64,000 bases of DNA, taken from positions 124,001-188,000 of the forward strand of contig SUUY01000003.1 in the NCBI GenBank assembly GCA_015062285.1. Direction: 5' to 3'. Below the pieces are notes generated by a model. That model was given only the letters and a program-made list of their open reading frames with translations. It was not told where the DNA came from and made no database searches. Of the stretch, positions 45,515 through 53,590 are shown piece after piece. The position numbers and the translations under genes are program-made. Position 1 is the first letter of the stretch, and every line of letters starts with the position of its first letter. This stretch comes from Alphaproteobacteria bacterium (GTDB taxonomy: Bacteria; Pseudomonadota; Alphaproteobacteria; RF32; CAG-239).

Positions 45515-46570
45515 TTATATCTGTTTACACAAATTAACAATAATATTCATTAGAGCTTGTTTCTTGTCCATATTCAAACTTTCTATTTCTGAAAAAGTTT
45601 TAATTGCATTGCTCCAACATTCTGCTATTTCGACCACATTGGACGTATTTTTAGCATGTTCGCTCAAAAATTTCAATATGAGTTCTTGAGCCAAAACATA
45701 TCTTTCTTCACTTGAAGTGGCCGTATTACAAAAATTTATAACATCTGAAATTTTATAATTTATCCCGGATGCAGCAAGACCACAAAGCTCATCATACAAA
45801 TCAGCCGCATTATTATCAGCATATATCAAAGCCTTACCGATACTTCCCGAAGCTATTGCTGCAATACGCTTAATATCTTTTTCAGATAAATCGGAGCGAT
45901 ATCTGCGCAATAAACTTGAAACATCATTAATTGATAATGGCCTCATTTCAATCTTTGCACAACGAGACTTGATTGTTGGCAACAATCGATTGGGATTATG
46001 CGATATAAGCAACATTAAAACCTTGTGTGGTGGCTCTTCTAAAATTTTCAAAACTGCATTTGCTGCTGCAGAATTCATATCATCAATACTATCAATAATT
46101 ACCACTCGCCAACCATCACCAGATGACTTACGAGATAAAAATTCATTGATTGTTCTGACATCATCAACTCTGATATAAGCTGATTTTTTTAATTCTTTCA
46201 GTTCCTCCGGAGATAAACCATCACCATCTTTAATTGCCTTTAATATTTTTTTTCGATCTGTATCCGTATAATCTCTTTGCAATACTTTAAGATCAGGATG
46301 AGAACTTCCTGCCACAAGTCTAAACACTTGAGAATCAGGCAAAACATCTAAAGACGTGTATTGATTTTTTTTATTTTCATCTGCACTCAATATAAATCTA
46401 GCTACTTTATATGCAAACGTAGCTTTGCCAACTCCTTTAACACCGGATATAATCCACGAATTATGCAAAGAATTATCTTTCCAACAACGCAAAAACAAGT
46501 CTTCGATGTCTTTATGCCCGAGCAAGTAATTATTATATTGAGGATCAAACGATGTAACAACTTCACTCAT
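45515..46570 (-). CDS. holB: DNA polymerase III subunit delta'
   Basis: The 351-aa clamp-loader subunit has an AAA+ core: P-loop SGVKGVGKATFAY, Walker-B-like region VVIIDSIDDMNSAAANAVLKILEEPP and sensor motif PTIKSRCAKIEMRPL. Its Walker A is better preserved than in E. coli delta', as in other alphaproteobacteria. It starts 3 bases after tmk on the same strand and is 10 bases from tatD. Confidence 0.93.
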   Translation of the reverse strand: MSEVVTSFDPQYNNYLLGHKDIEDLFLRCWKDNSLHNSWIISGVKGVGKATFAYKVARFILSADENKKNQYTSLDVLPDSQVFRLVAGSSHPDLKVLQRDYTDTDRKKILKAIKDGDGLSPEELKELKKSAYIRVDDVRTINEFLSRKSSGDGWRVVIIDSIDDMNSAAANAVLKILEEPPHKVLMLLISHNPNRLLPTIKSRCAKIEMRPLSINDVSSLLRRYRSDLSEKDIKRIAAIASGSIGKALIYADNNAADLYDELCGLAASGINYKISDVINFCNTATSSEERYVLAQELILKFLSEHAKNTSNVVEIAECWSNAIKTFSEIESLNMDKKQALMNIIVNLCKQI

Positions 46571-46573
46571 GTG

Positions 46574-47218
46574 TTATATATCAAACCTCGCACTAACCAA
46601 TGCCACAATATCCTTATGCAATTCGTCTATAGGTTTATTAGCATCTAATACCACGCATCTATGAGGATCATTATTAGCTATTTTCAAAAAACCTTCACGC
46701 AAGCGATAATGAAAATCTATATCAATACTTTCAAATCTCACTTCTTTAATTTCCTCACCGGCAGCTTTTTTCAGAGATCTGGCCAAGCCGATTTTCGGAT
46801 CAATATCTAAGATAATTGTTAAATCAGGCTTAAAATCGCCAACTGCAATTTCATACAATGCATCAAGATTCTTTTTGGAAACTCGCCCTTGGTGCCCATA
46901 ATATTGATAAGCAAAAGTCGAATCTGCAAATCTGTCACTTAACACCCATTGACCTATTTCCATAGCCGGCCAAACTTTAGATACCAAATGATTGTGCCTA
47001 TCTGCAAAAAAGAGCAAAGCCTCTGTAACAGCATCCATCTTATCTTTATCACCGGTAATCAGCATTTTCCTAAGTTCTTGTCCTAAAGGTGTTCCGCCGG
47101 GTTCTTTGGTTAGCACAATATCTTTATCTTTTTGTTTAAGATATTCAGATAACATTTTGATTTGGGTTGATTTTCCCGTTCCTTCACCACCTTCAAAAGT
47201 GATAAACTTACCTTTCAT
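46574..47218 (-). CDS. tmk: Thymidylate kinase
   Basis: The 214-aa kinase phosphorylates dTMP. P-loop FEGGEGTGKSTQIKML, the DR(F/Y) motif LSDRFADSTFAYQ and the LID-region arginines are present. It overlaps the dacA stop by one base, and holB follows 3 bases later, so the genes form a tight operon. Confidence 0.96.
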   Translation of the reverse strand: MKGKFITFEGGEGTGKSTQIKMLSEYLKQKDKDIVLTKEPGGTPLGQELRKMLITGDKDKMDAVTEALLFFADRHNHLVSKVWPAMEIGQWVLSDRFADSTFAYQYYGHQGRVSKKNLDALYEIAVGDFKPDLTIILDIDPKIGLARSLKKAAGEEIKEVRFESIDIDFHYRLREGFLKIANNDPHRCVVLDANKPIDELHKDIVALVSARFDI

Positions 47219-48366
47219 TATTCTGCTCCCGTCAGCAAATATGTAATATTTCTTTTAATCTTGCCCAAAACTCCGACTTTTTTAACATCATTTGCAGCAA
47301 CCAAGGGAAGCTCTATGTCATCCTGCCCTTGTATAACAGCCTTTATTGATCCCAATTTTTGCCCTTTAACCACCGGAGCCTTAACCGGATTATCATATGA
47401 AGCGATAAACTTTACCTTATCTGCACTACTTTTTTTCAAAGTCCTTACCAAATCATTCTCAACAACCATAGGTACAGTTTCATTAACTCCATACCAAACT
47501 TTCACATCTGCAACTTTTGCATTTTTCTTCAAAATAGTATAATTATCAAATTCCCTAAAGCCCCAACTCATAATCTTATCAGCTTCTTCTGATCGTTCTT
47601 TGTTTGAATTTAATCCGGTCATAACTCCGATTAATCTTCTGTTTCCTTTTTTTGCCGATGCCACTAAACAATATCCTGCTTCTTCAGTATGCCCCGTCTT
47701 CAAGCCATCTGCATATGGCATGCTATACAGAAGCGGATTTCTGTTTCCTTGACGAATATTGTGGTATACAAATTCTTTTTGAGAAAACAAATGATAAAAT
47801 TGAGGAAACTCTGCAATAATCAAGCGAGACAATTTTGCCAAATCTTCAACCGACATTTTGTGGTCAGGATGAGGAAGACCCGTAGCGTTGGCAAAATGTG
47901 AATTTTTCAATCCTATTTCCTGTGCTTTTTTATTCATTTCCACTGCAAAATCTTCTTCACTACCAGCCAAATTTTCGGCACTTACTATACATGCATCATT
48001 TCCTGATTGAATTATAATACCTTTTAATATTTCCTCCACTCTGACCTTATCATTAATAGATAAGAACATAGTAGAACCACCACTTGCTGCTCCACCTTTA
48101 CGCCAAGCATTTTCACTCACGGTAAATATATCATCTAAAGACAAACTTCCATCTGCAAGCTTAGAAAAAATCATATACACTGTCATTAGCTTACTCATTG
48201 ATGCCGGAGGTATCATTTTATCTGCATCTTTTGCATATAAATATTGTCCGGTATCATAATCCATCAACACCAAATTTTTAGCTTTAGTTTCAATGGCCTT
48301 TGCCTCAAATCCGCAAAATAAGCCGCTCATCACCACAGATAGCATCAGACTTGTCTTAAATTTCAT
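47218..48366 (-). CDS. dacA: D-alanyl-D-alanine carboxypeptidase
   Basis: This 382-aa penicillin-binding protein has a signal peptide (about residues 1-24) and the three serine-peptidase S11 motifs: SMSK (Ser in PASMSKLMTVYM), SGN and KTG (DGLKTGHT). The C-terminal part carries a DacA-type beta-rich domain and ends in a short amphipathic helix (KIKRNITYLLTGAE) that may attach to the membrane. It trims cross-linkable pentapeptides in the cell wall. It is followed by tmk with a one-base overlap. Confidence 0.94.
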   Translation of the reverse strand: MKFKTSLMLSVVMSGLFCGFEAKAIETKAKNLVLMDYDTGQYLYAKDADKMIPPASMSKLMTVYMIFSKLADGSLSLDDIFTVSENAWRKGGAASGGSTMFLSINDKVRVEEILKGIIIQSGNDACIVSAENLAGSEEDFAVEMNKKAQEIGLKNSHFANATGLPHPDHKMSVEDLAKLSRLIIAEFPQFYHLFSQKEFVYHNIRQGNRNPLLYSMPYADGLKTGHTEEAGYCLVASAKKGNRRLIGVMTGLNSNKERSEEADKIMSWGFREFDNYTILKKNAKVADVKVWYGVNETVPMVVENDLVRTLKKSSADKVKFIASYDNPVKAPVVKGQKLGSIKAVIQGQDDIELPLVAANDVKKVGVLGKIKRNITYLLTGAE

Positions 48367-48377
48367 ATTTTCTACTC

Positions 48378-49253
48378 CTAGTCTTGAATAACTTTTGCAT
48401 TATAAATGCCAAAATGCTTTACTTTTGCTAAAGCGACTTCGGCTTCTTTTTTATGTCCTAACGGTCCAATCCTGACTCTATATAAATTTTTACCGTCGAT
48501 TTTAACCGGATAAACAAAAGCATTTCCTGCCTTACTCAGCTGATTCACCACGTTCTTTGCTGATGTCTCTCTTGAATAAGCTCCGGCCTGAACAAACCAA
48601 CTTCCCTTAGGATAAGTTTTTACAATCGGCGATTCTGCTCCAATCAATTGCAATGGTTTTGCCGGCTGAACAGCAATATTTTTTGTTGCTCTGGAATTAT
48701 TAAAAGTAATTTTATTTGCAGAAGATGAAATTGAATAAGGTTTCCCTTGCAATGCCGCCTTTAGCTGTTTACTTTCATCAGCTAAAATCTCCACCCTAAC
48801 CTTTGCAGTGCCTTGCGTCTGATACCCCAAAAGTTGAGCCCCTCGTTTAGAAATATCGATAATTCTGTTTTTAGCATATGGGCCACGATCATTAACACGT
48901 AAAACCAAAGATCTGCCATTTTCTAAGTTTGTTACCTTAACAATACTAGGTAACGGCAATGTTCTATGAGCTGCCGTTAAAGCATGCATATCATATGTTT
49001 CACCATTGGCTGTTTTTCTAGCGTGAAAATCATTACCATACCACGATGCCGTGCCAACTTCCGAATAATTATAATCTTCTTTAGGATAATACCATTTACC
49101 CATAATTTTGTATGGTTTTCCGACCTTATAGGTACCACCCTGCCCTTTAATCGCTTCTATTTGCGAACTTCTTTCGCCAATTCTCCCGTATGTACAAGCA
49201 TTCAGCACCAAAACGACACACAAAAACAATAAATTAAACCTGATATTTTTCAT
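48378..49253 (-). CDS. rlpA: Septal ring lytic transglycosylase RlpA, lipoprotein
   Basis: The 291-aa product has a lipobox near residue 20 (LVLNACTYG), a double-psi barrel domain with GTASWYGNDFHARKTANGE, catalytic-type RVNDRGPYAKNRIIDIS, and a C-terminal SPOR domain (WFVQAGAYSRETSAKNV) that binds denuded glycan at the septum. It is 11 bases from dacA on the same strand. Its signal and domain order match RlpA of Pseudomonas and alphaproteobacteria. Confidence 0.93.
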   Translation of the reverse strand: MKNIRFNLLFLCVVLVLNACTYGRIGERSSQIEAIKGQGGTYKVGKPYKIMGKWYYPKEDYNYSEVGTASWYGNDFHARKTANGETYDMHALTAAHRTLPLPSIVKVTNLENGRSLVLRVNDRGPYAKNRIIDISKRGAQLLGYQTQGTAKVRVEILADESKQLKAALQGKPYSISSSANKITFNNSRATKNIAVQPAKPLQLIGAESPIVKTYPKGSWFVQAGAYSRETSAKNVVNQLSKAGNAFVYPVKIDGKNLYRVRIGPLGHKKEAEVALAKVKHFGIYNAKVIQD

Positions 49254-49317
49254 TTTTCTCTCATATTTTTGTTAATCAAGCAACAATTTACAATGTTTTT
49301 ATTTCTTCGTAAAGCGA

Positions 49318-50598
49318 TTAATTATCCTTGTGTAATTTTCGTTCCGGTACCGGAATTGCAAAGCCGATTTTAGGATCATAATTTCGAATTTTTCTCAGCA
49401 ATTGATAATCAGGATAACCATCCTGAGTAAGTCTGGCTTTTTTTTGCAACTTTTTTACAGCCTCACGAGTTTTCGTACCAAGCTGGCCATCTTCACTCAG
49501 CGAAAACCATCCCATTTTATTAATAAACGACTGAACTTTAATAACATCATCAGTCTTCAATCTCAGGGCCGGATTAATGCTTCTTGTTTTCCATACTTTT
49601 TCCGATTTTATATAGTCCGCCAAAATTCCAACTGCCAAAGCATAGTTTTCTGAGCGGTTCCAATGCATTATCTTATGAAAATTTTCAAACACCAAATAAG
49701 CCGAACCTTTCTTTCCTTCCGGTGTTACAACTGCCGCTTTCATATTTTTATCAGAACTGATTGTTTTTTGATTTTTTGCCTTAACTCCGATTTTTTCCCA
49801 TTCGGCAACTGTCTTAAACTTGTTTCTACCCGATAAAGAGAAATCAAAATTCCATGGCAAACTTACTTCCATTCCCCAAGGCTTGTCTTTTTGCCATCCT
49901 ATTGATGACAAATAATTTGCTGCCGAAGCTGCAGCATCTTCAAAAGAGTGCCAAATATCTATTTTCCGATCACCATCAAAATCGACAGCATAGGCATTAA
50001 ATGTTGAAGGCATAAACTGGAAATGCCCCATTGCTCCGGCCCAAGACCCTTGCATTTGCGTATGATCAACATCCCACTCATCAACGATTTTTAAAGCTTG
50101 ATATAATTGCCCTCTAAAAAACGATGCTCTTCTCTTATCATAGCTCAAAGATGTCAAAGCCGCAATCGTATTAAACCCACCAAAACTGGATCCATAATTA
50201 GTTTCAACGCCCCAAAATGCTATTAGGTATTCAGGCTGCACACCATATTTTTTCTCTATTTTATCAAGTAAAGGTTTAAGTGTTTTATATTTTTTTCGTC
50301 CTTCTTCTACTCTTTTTTTAGAAACAACTCGATTTATATAATCAGTTGAAATCAAGGCAAATTCAATTTGTTTCCTGTCAATTTTCACCACTTCCGGTTC
50401 CGGCTGATAATAGTCTTGAGCATAAACTTTTTTAATTGTTTTTTTAGAAATACCTTTATCAATCATTTCTTCTTTCAACTCCTCAAGCCAACACAAATAC
50501 TCTGTCGGAGCCAAAGAAGTTACACTTGCATTCACACAAGCCGTTGTTGCCAACAAACCGGCTATTGAAACACTTAACAAACGTTTAGAATAAGACAT
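49318..50598 (-). CDS. mltB: Lytic murein transglycosylase B family with peptidoglycan-binding domain
   Basis: The 426-aa protein has an N-terminal signal peptide, the MltB catalytic region AFWGVETNYGSSFGGFNT (catalytic Glu), a second half GSWAGAMGHFQFMPSTF, and a C-terminal PG_binding_1 domain (about 350-410; EDGQLGTKTREAVKKLQ). I use the second of two adjacent ATG codons (50598), which has the better distance to AAAGGA; 50601 is the other. It heads the minus-strand cell-wall cluster. A 64-base gap separates it from rlpA. Confidence 0.92.
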   Translation of the reverse strand: MSYSKRLLSVSIAGLLATTACVNASVTSLAPTEYLCWLEELKEEMIDKGISKKTIKKVYAQDYYQPEPEVVKIDRKQIEFALISTDYINRVVSKKRVEEGRKKYKTLKPLLDKIEKKYGVQPEYLIAFWGVETNYGSSFGGFNTIAALTSLSYDKRRASFFRGQLYQALKIVDEWDVDHTQMQGSWAGAMGHFQFMPSTFNAYAVDFDGDRKIDIWHSFEDAAASAANYLSSIGWQKDKPWGMEVSLPWNFDFSLSGRNKFKTVAEWEKIGVKAKNQKTISSDKNMKAAVVTPEGKKGSAYLVFENFHKIMHWNRSENYALAVGILADYIKSEKVWKTRSINPALRLKTDDVIKVQSFINKMGWFSLSEDGQLGTKTREAVKKLQKKARLTQDGYPDYQLLRKIRNYDPKIGFAIPVPERKLHKDN

Positions 50599-50732
50599 CA
50601 TTTTCCTTTCAAACACTTGAGAAGAAATATAGCAAATGATGTTTTATAAATATTTAATATCTTGCAATAATTTTATTTTCAGATAATATGTGAGCGATTT
50701 TTTGATTATTTATTAATTAACCACATACAATT

Positions 50733-50951
50733 ATGAAAGAAATTTTACTTATTGTCCTAATGCTAATAGTTAGCAGTGGAGCGTTGCTTTGGGCTATTTC
50801 TAAATTCGTGGAATACTCCATCAATTTAAAAATCCTCAAAGAAGAAGAAAAACATCCCGGAACATATCCTCGTTCCGACATAGGATTTTGCATCAACCGC
50901 AAAACCAAAGAAGTCGAAGGCGGCTCAAAAATAATATTACCTTTTGACTAA
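50733..50951 (+). CDS. Small membrane protein, 72 aa
   Basis: The peptide begins with a hydrophobic helix (about residues 5-25, ILLIVLMLIVSSGALLWAI), then a charged segment and no known domain. There is no Shine-Dalgarno site; the leader is A/T-rich (TTAATTAACCACATACAATT before the ATG). It is monocistronic and has its own terminator. Unknown function. Confidence 0.55.
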   Translation: MKEILLIVLMLIVSSGALLWAISKFVEYSINLKILKEEEKHPGTYPRSDIGFCINRKTKEVEGGSKIILPFD

Positions 50952-50954
50952 CAA

Positions 50955-50999
50955 AAAAGCCCCGAAGATTGTTCTAGCAATTTTCGGGGGATTTTTTTT
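50955..50999 (+). terminator. Intrinsic terminator of the 72-aa gene
   Basis: A 12-bp stem with one wobble (50960-50971 and 50978-50989, CCCCGAA core) is flanked by A- and T-runs and lies 8 bases after the stop. Confidence 0.85.
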
Positions 51000-51041
51000 T
51001 ATACTTTAACCGGACAATAAAGGACTATTACAAAATTACAT

Positions 51042-51593
51042 TTAACGAACATTCTTAGCAAAGAATTCTGAAATTTTTGCTCCAATATTCTTTATTTTTT
51101 TAGGTGTTTTAATACTTGATAGATTAGTTTCTGGTTTTTCACCAATTTTACTTGCTAACTTTTTTCGTGCTGCAGATAATTTTCTTAAAAAATCAATCAA
51201 TTCATTTTTTTGTTTTCCAGAAAACTCCTTCTTAATAAACTTACCATTTTGTCCTTTTTCATATGAATAAACATCATCTATCAGATTATCTTTATCCTTA
51301 TGATAAACATGCAATGCATTTAATTCACCTGTATTATTTACTTCTGCCAAAAACTTGCATTCGTCGGGAGAAAAAAAACAATCATCCAATTCTAAAGAAT
51401 AGGATTTATCCTTACCATCAGTTACTTTTATTGTTGCACCCGTTCTATTATGATTATGCACTACTTCTCCAAAATTAGATATTCTACTATTTAATGTACT
51501 ATATTCGTAAACATAGACATCAAATAAATACTTTGCACTTCTCACTACTTTTCTCCCAAAATATGCATTAAACCGAACACTTAAATTCAACAC
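51042..51593 (-). CDS. Hypothetical protein, 183 aa
   Basis: I do not recognise this protein. It is lysine-rich (C-terminal KTPKKIKNIGAKISEFFAKN) and strand-rich in its first half. There is no signal peptide. The only reasonable start is GTG at 51593. It has no operon partner. The low GC content of this gene is typical of its surroundings. Treat as unassigned. Confidence 0.5.
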   Translation of the reverse strand: MLNLSVRFNAYFGRKVVRSAKYLFDVYVYEYSTLNSRISNFGEVVHNHNRTGATIKVTDGKDKSYSLELDDCFFSPDECKFLAEVNNTGELNALHVYHKDKDNLIDDVYSYEKGQNGKFIKKEFSGKQKNELIDFLRKLSAARKKLASKIGEKPETNLSSIKTPKKIKNIGAKISEFFAKNVR

Positions 51594-51855
51594 CTATACC
51601 TGTTATATCATATTTTTGTCTAATATTCAATAGCAAAATAAAAACACAAATAGCAGAAATCTTAAAAGTTTATTATACAACACTTTATAAGTATTTTTGA
51701 CAAAAGGCGAAATAAATCCGTTTTTATGTTCTCTTGCTTAGATACACGCATATAAAAGACGTGAAGTCTGCGAACTAAACAAGGATATTTTGACCGATTC
51801 TGTAACATACTACTGTAACACCCTTGAATTTTGGGTTTTTACAGAGGTTTTGTCA
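51594..51855. other. Non-coding region with hairpins before the tRNA-Ser(UGA) cluster
   Basis: This AT-rich stretch has no coding frame. Visible structures are a small hairpin around 51768-51782 (AGAC-AGTCT) and an imperfect CTGTAA...TTACAG hairpin at about 51821-51845 (CACCC against GGGT). A TTGACA-like box is at about 51700. A small RNA is possible but not shown. Confidence 0.3.
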
Positions 51856-51883
51856 ATAAAAAAGCCCGTTATTTCAACGGGCT
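51856..51883 (-). terminator. Terminator beyond a tRNA-Ser 3'-end copy
   Basis: An 8-bp stem AGCCCGTT/AACGGGCT (51863-51870, 51876-51883) with a T-run on the minus strand. It lies just past the 13-base remnant of the tRNA-Ser 3' end, as a terminator would lie past the real tRNA. Confidence 0.7.
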
Positions 51884-51892
51884 AAATACATA

Positions 51893-51907
51893 TTGGCGGA
51901 GAGGGTT
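51893..51907 (-). repeat. Copy of the tRNA-Ser(UGA) 3' end
   Basis: Fifteen bases (ATTGGCGGAGAGGGT on the plus strand) are identical to the tail of the real tRNA-Ser at 52077-52091, including the CCA end and acceptor-stem half. The next bases diverge. It could be the displaced end of an integration event. Confidence 0.6.
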
Positions 51908-52002
51908 CGATTACTCTCACTTTTGTTCGAGTTGCTTCGTCAGATATCAGTTTCACCGACCGGCGTACTTCCGTCCGCCTTATCTTCCTCGTCGAACTCA
52001 CT

Positions 52003-52035
52003 CCCTGTAAGTTCAAATCTCTACCTTCCGCACAT
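52003..52035 (+). repeat. Inverted shadow of the tRNA-Ser(UGA) 3' region
   Basis: On the plus strand this reads CCTGTAAGTTCAAATCTCTA... and ends TTCCGCACAT. It aligns with the T-arm and acceptor 3' half of the minus-strand tRNA-Ser(UGA) next door (about 26 of 31 positions), in inverted orientation across the terminator. Its T-loop is TTCAA where the tRNA has TTCGA. The distal base pairs of the T-stem do not form, so it is not an intact tRNA. Confidence 0.7.
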
Positions 52036-52079
52036 CAATAAACAAACACCCACTCTTTTGAGTGGGTGTTTGTTTATTG
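52036..52079. terminator. Palindromic terminator between tRNA-Ser(UGA) and its shadow
   Basis: Two perfectly complementary 20-base arms (52036-52055 and 52060-52079, loop TTTT) sit between the tRNA tail and the shadow. The right arm includes part of the encoded CCA of the tRNA. It works in both directions. Confidence 0.8.
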
Positions 52080-52167
52080 GCGGAGAGGGTGAGATTCGAA
52101 CTCACGGAGGGATCGCTCCCTCGACGGTTTTCAAGACCGCTGCATTAAACCGCTCTGCCACCTCTCC
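52078..52167 (-). tRNA. tRNA-Ser(UGA)
   Basis: A full 90-base serine tRNA: acceptor GGAGAGG paired with CCTCTCC, D-loop AGAGCGGTTTAATGCA, anticodon loop CTTGAAA with anticodon TGA, long variable arm (GAGGGAGCGATCCCTC) and T-loop GTTCGAATC, with CCA encoded. It has no neighbouring genes in an operon. An open frame on the opposite strand through it is an artefact. Confidence 0.96.
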
Positions 52168-52255
52168 AAAGGTGTATGTTCAAAATAATTATGGAGAAAA
52201 CCGTCCTTGAAACTTCGTTTCAACCTCTCCGGTTTGGACCTTCGGTCATCTGCGA

Positions 52256-52302
52256 TTCCAAGACCGCTGCATTAAACCTTTTCGTCACCTCTCCAAAGGT
52301 GT
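52256..52302 (-). pseudogene. Partial, shuffled copy of tRNA-Ser(UGA) 5' half
   Basis: This minus-strand segment repeats the real tRNA-Ser 5' half plus its upstream ACACCTTT (52178 region): GGAGAGGTG, then TTTAATGCAGCGGTCTTG, but with several changes and no variable or T-arm. Farther left (52193-52255) are scrambled tRNA-like pieces with small inverted repeats (GAAAC-TTC-GTTTC, GACC-TTC-GGTC). It cannot fold as a tRNA. Confidence 0.65.
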
Positions 52303-52432
52303 CATCAAATCTGACAAACAGTCTTTTAACCTAAAGATTTATAAAGGTCAAGATATTTTTATAAAAAAATAAATATTTACTTTTTGTCTATTTGTGTTAA
52401 GCTTTCGACAAACAAAAATAATTATAAACATT

Positions 52433-52930
52433 ATGAACATATTATCTAAAAAACAAGAGCTTGGTTTTCATATGGTTAGAACCAATGCTCACTACCCTCC
52501 GGTATTTTTGCGATGCTTAGCCCAAGTCAAAAAATCTTCAAACCCCAAAAAACAATCAACCTCACCTTTCACTATCGGCAGAGGACGATTGGGAACCAAA
52601 AGATTTATAAACGGCGAATGGTATAATCTATGGTGTATGTACGGTCGCAATACAGAAAATGATTATTGTCTTTTCTGCAAAGAAGAAAACGATCCTTTTG
52701 CATATCAAATCATTCAAGGAAACTTCTTGTTTGAATTTAATGCAGAAGCCTATGCTACCATAGCTATCTATGCCAGCAAAGACAACTGGAACAGATTTGC
52801 TGCCAACTGTATCCTCACCGATGAAAAAGAACTTGATAAATTTCTTGATCTTATTGATGGGCAGATTCGCAGCAACTCAAAAATTCACAAGATCAAAAAC
52901 TTTGTGAATAAATTACGTAAAACTTTATAA
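52433..52930 (+). CDS. Hypothetical protein, 165 aa
   Basis: I do not recognise this protein. It has a central basic region (RGRLGTKRFINGEWYNLWC) and a Lys-rich C-terminus (KIHKIKNFVNKLRKTL). No signal peptide. The ATG at 52433 is preferred over one at 52394; no Shine-Dalgarno precedes it, only A-rich sequence. It is separated from the MutT-like gene by a perfect hairpin. Possibly nucleic-acid-binding, judged only from its charge. Confidence 0.55.
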   Translation: MNILSKKQELGFHMVRTNAHYPPVFLRCLAQVKKSSNPKKQSTSPFTIGRGRLGTKRFINGEWYNLWCMYGRNTENDYCLFCKEENDPFAYQIIQGNFLFEFNAEAYATIAIYASKDNWNRFAANCILTDEKELDKFLDLIDGQIRSNSKIHKIKNFVNKLRKTL

Positions 52931-52936
52931 TCAACC

Positions 52937-52964
52937 ATAGGCTCCAACTAACCTTGGAGCCTAT
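52937..52964. terminator. Perfect hairpin between the 165-aa gene and the MutT-like gene
   Basis: A 10-bp perfect stem TAGGCTCCAA/TTGGAGCCTA (52938-52947, 52954-52963) with loop CTAACC. No T-run follows, so it could be a weak terminator or an mRNA processing or stability element. Confidence 0.5.
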
Positions 52965-52985
52965 ATTAAATTAACAAAAAAACAA

Positions 52986-53432
52986 ATGAAAAAAGAAGCA
53001 AGCTTATCTATCGTAGAAGACACAACCAATAAACGATTCTTAATGATTCGTCATCACCGTGGCATCAACAACGGATGCATAAACTTCCCCGGCGGAAAAA
53101 AAGAAGATGGTGAAACAATGCTTGATTGTGTAATCAGAGAAACTTTTGAAGAAACCGGATTAACTATTACAAATCCCATTCAGGTTGGCTATGTGGAATT
53201 TCCTTCCATGAATTTCTATGTCCACATCTTCAAAAGCACCGAGTTTTCCGGTAGCTTGAAAGATAAAGAAGATGAAGTCGAAACCTTTTGGCAAGACATC
53301 ACCGCAATTCCATACGATGAAATGCGTGAAGCCGATCGCGATTTTATCCCTGATATCTTAGCCGGAAAATATGTAAAACGAAGATATAACTACGACCAAG
53401 ATTTTCATCTTATAAGTATTGAAAATATTTAG
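52986..53432 (+). CDS. Nudix hydrolase, MutT-like
   Basis: The 148-aa protein has an intact Nudix box in INFPGGKKEDGETMLDCVIR followed by ETFEETGLTI (residues about 38-65). The FPGG start and small size suggest a nucleotide pyrophosphatase such as an 8-oxo-dGTPase; the substrate is not certain. The ATG has only an A-rich leader (AACAAAAAAACAA) and no Shine-Dalgarno. It follows the hairpin at 52937, so may be transcribed with the preceding gene. Confidence 0.85.
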   Translation: MKKEASLSIVEDTTNKRFLMIRHHRGINNGCINFPGGKKEDGETMLDCVIRETFEETGLTITNPIQVGYVEFPSMNFYVHIFKSTEFSGSLKDKEDEVETFWQDITAIPYDEMREADRDFIPDILAGKYVKRRYNYDQDFHLISIENI

Positions 53433-53436
53433 TCAC

Positions 53437-53462
53437 AAACCCCTAGTAAATTCTAGGGGTTT
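53437..53462 (+). terminator. Hairpin after the MutT-like gene
   Basis: A 10-bp perfect stem AAACCCCTAG/CTAGGGGTTT (53437-53446, 53453-53462) 4 bases past the stop. The T-run is short (TTTAG), so it may be a moderate terminator. The same CCCCTAG motif recurs in the next terminator at 53547. Confidence 0.6.
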
Positions 53463-53516
53463 AGCGTTTAAAAATCTCAATAAAAAACCGCCTAAAAGTT
53501 CAGCCCAAACTCCCTT

Positions 53517-53546
53517 TTCGAGAGTTCAAACCTCAAGTCCCACAAC
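53517..53546 (+). repeat. Inverted shadow of the tRNA-Val(UAC) 3' region
   Basis: The plus-strand sequence (TCGAGAGTTCAAACCTCAAG...) is an inverted, diverged copy of the tRNA-Val tail across the terminator: in an ungapped 33-base comparison 24 bases match. The T-loop has TTCAA instead of TTCGA. Most mismatches fall in the acceptor half. The T-stem can form only its first three pairs. Confidence 0.68.
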
Positions 53547-53590
53547 AATTAAAAACACCCCTAGGACTTACCTAGGGGTGTTTTTTAATT
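53547..53590. terminator. Palindromic terminator between tRNA-Val and its shadow
   Basis: Arms 53547-53565 and 53571-53590 (AAAAACACCCCTAGG against CCTAGGGGTGTTTTTT, loop ACTTA) form a bidirectional terminator; the pairing continues with one extra base into the AATT beside the tRNA. Confidence 0.85.

Noticed and set aside
52003-52167. Assembly or amplification chimera as the source of the palindromes
   Set aside because: Copies are diverged with consistent changes at three loci; a recent artefact would give identical arms.
51893-52210. An open plus-strand frame through tRNA-Ser(UGA)
   Set aside because: It is the antisense of the tRNA and its flanking copies; such frames are common artefacts.
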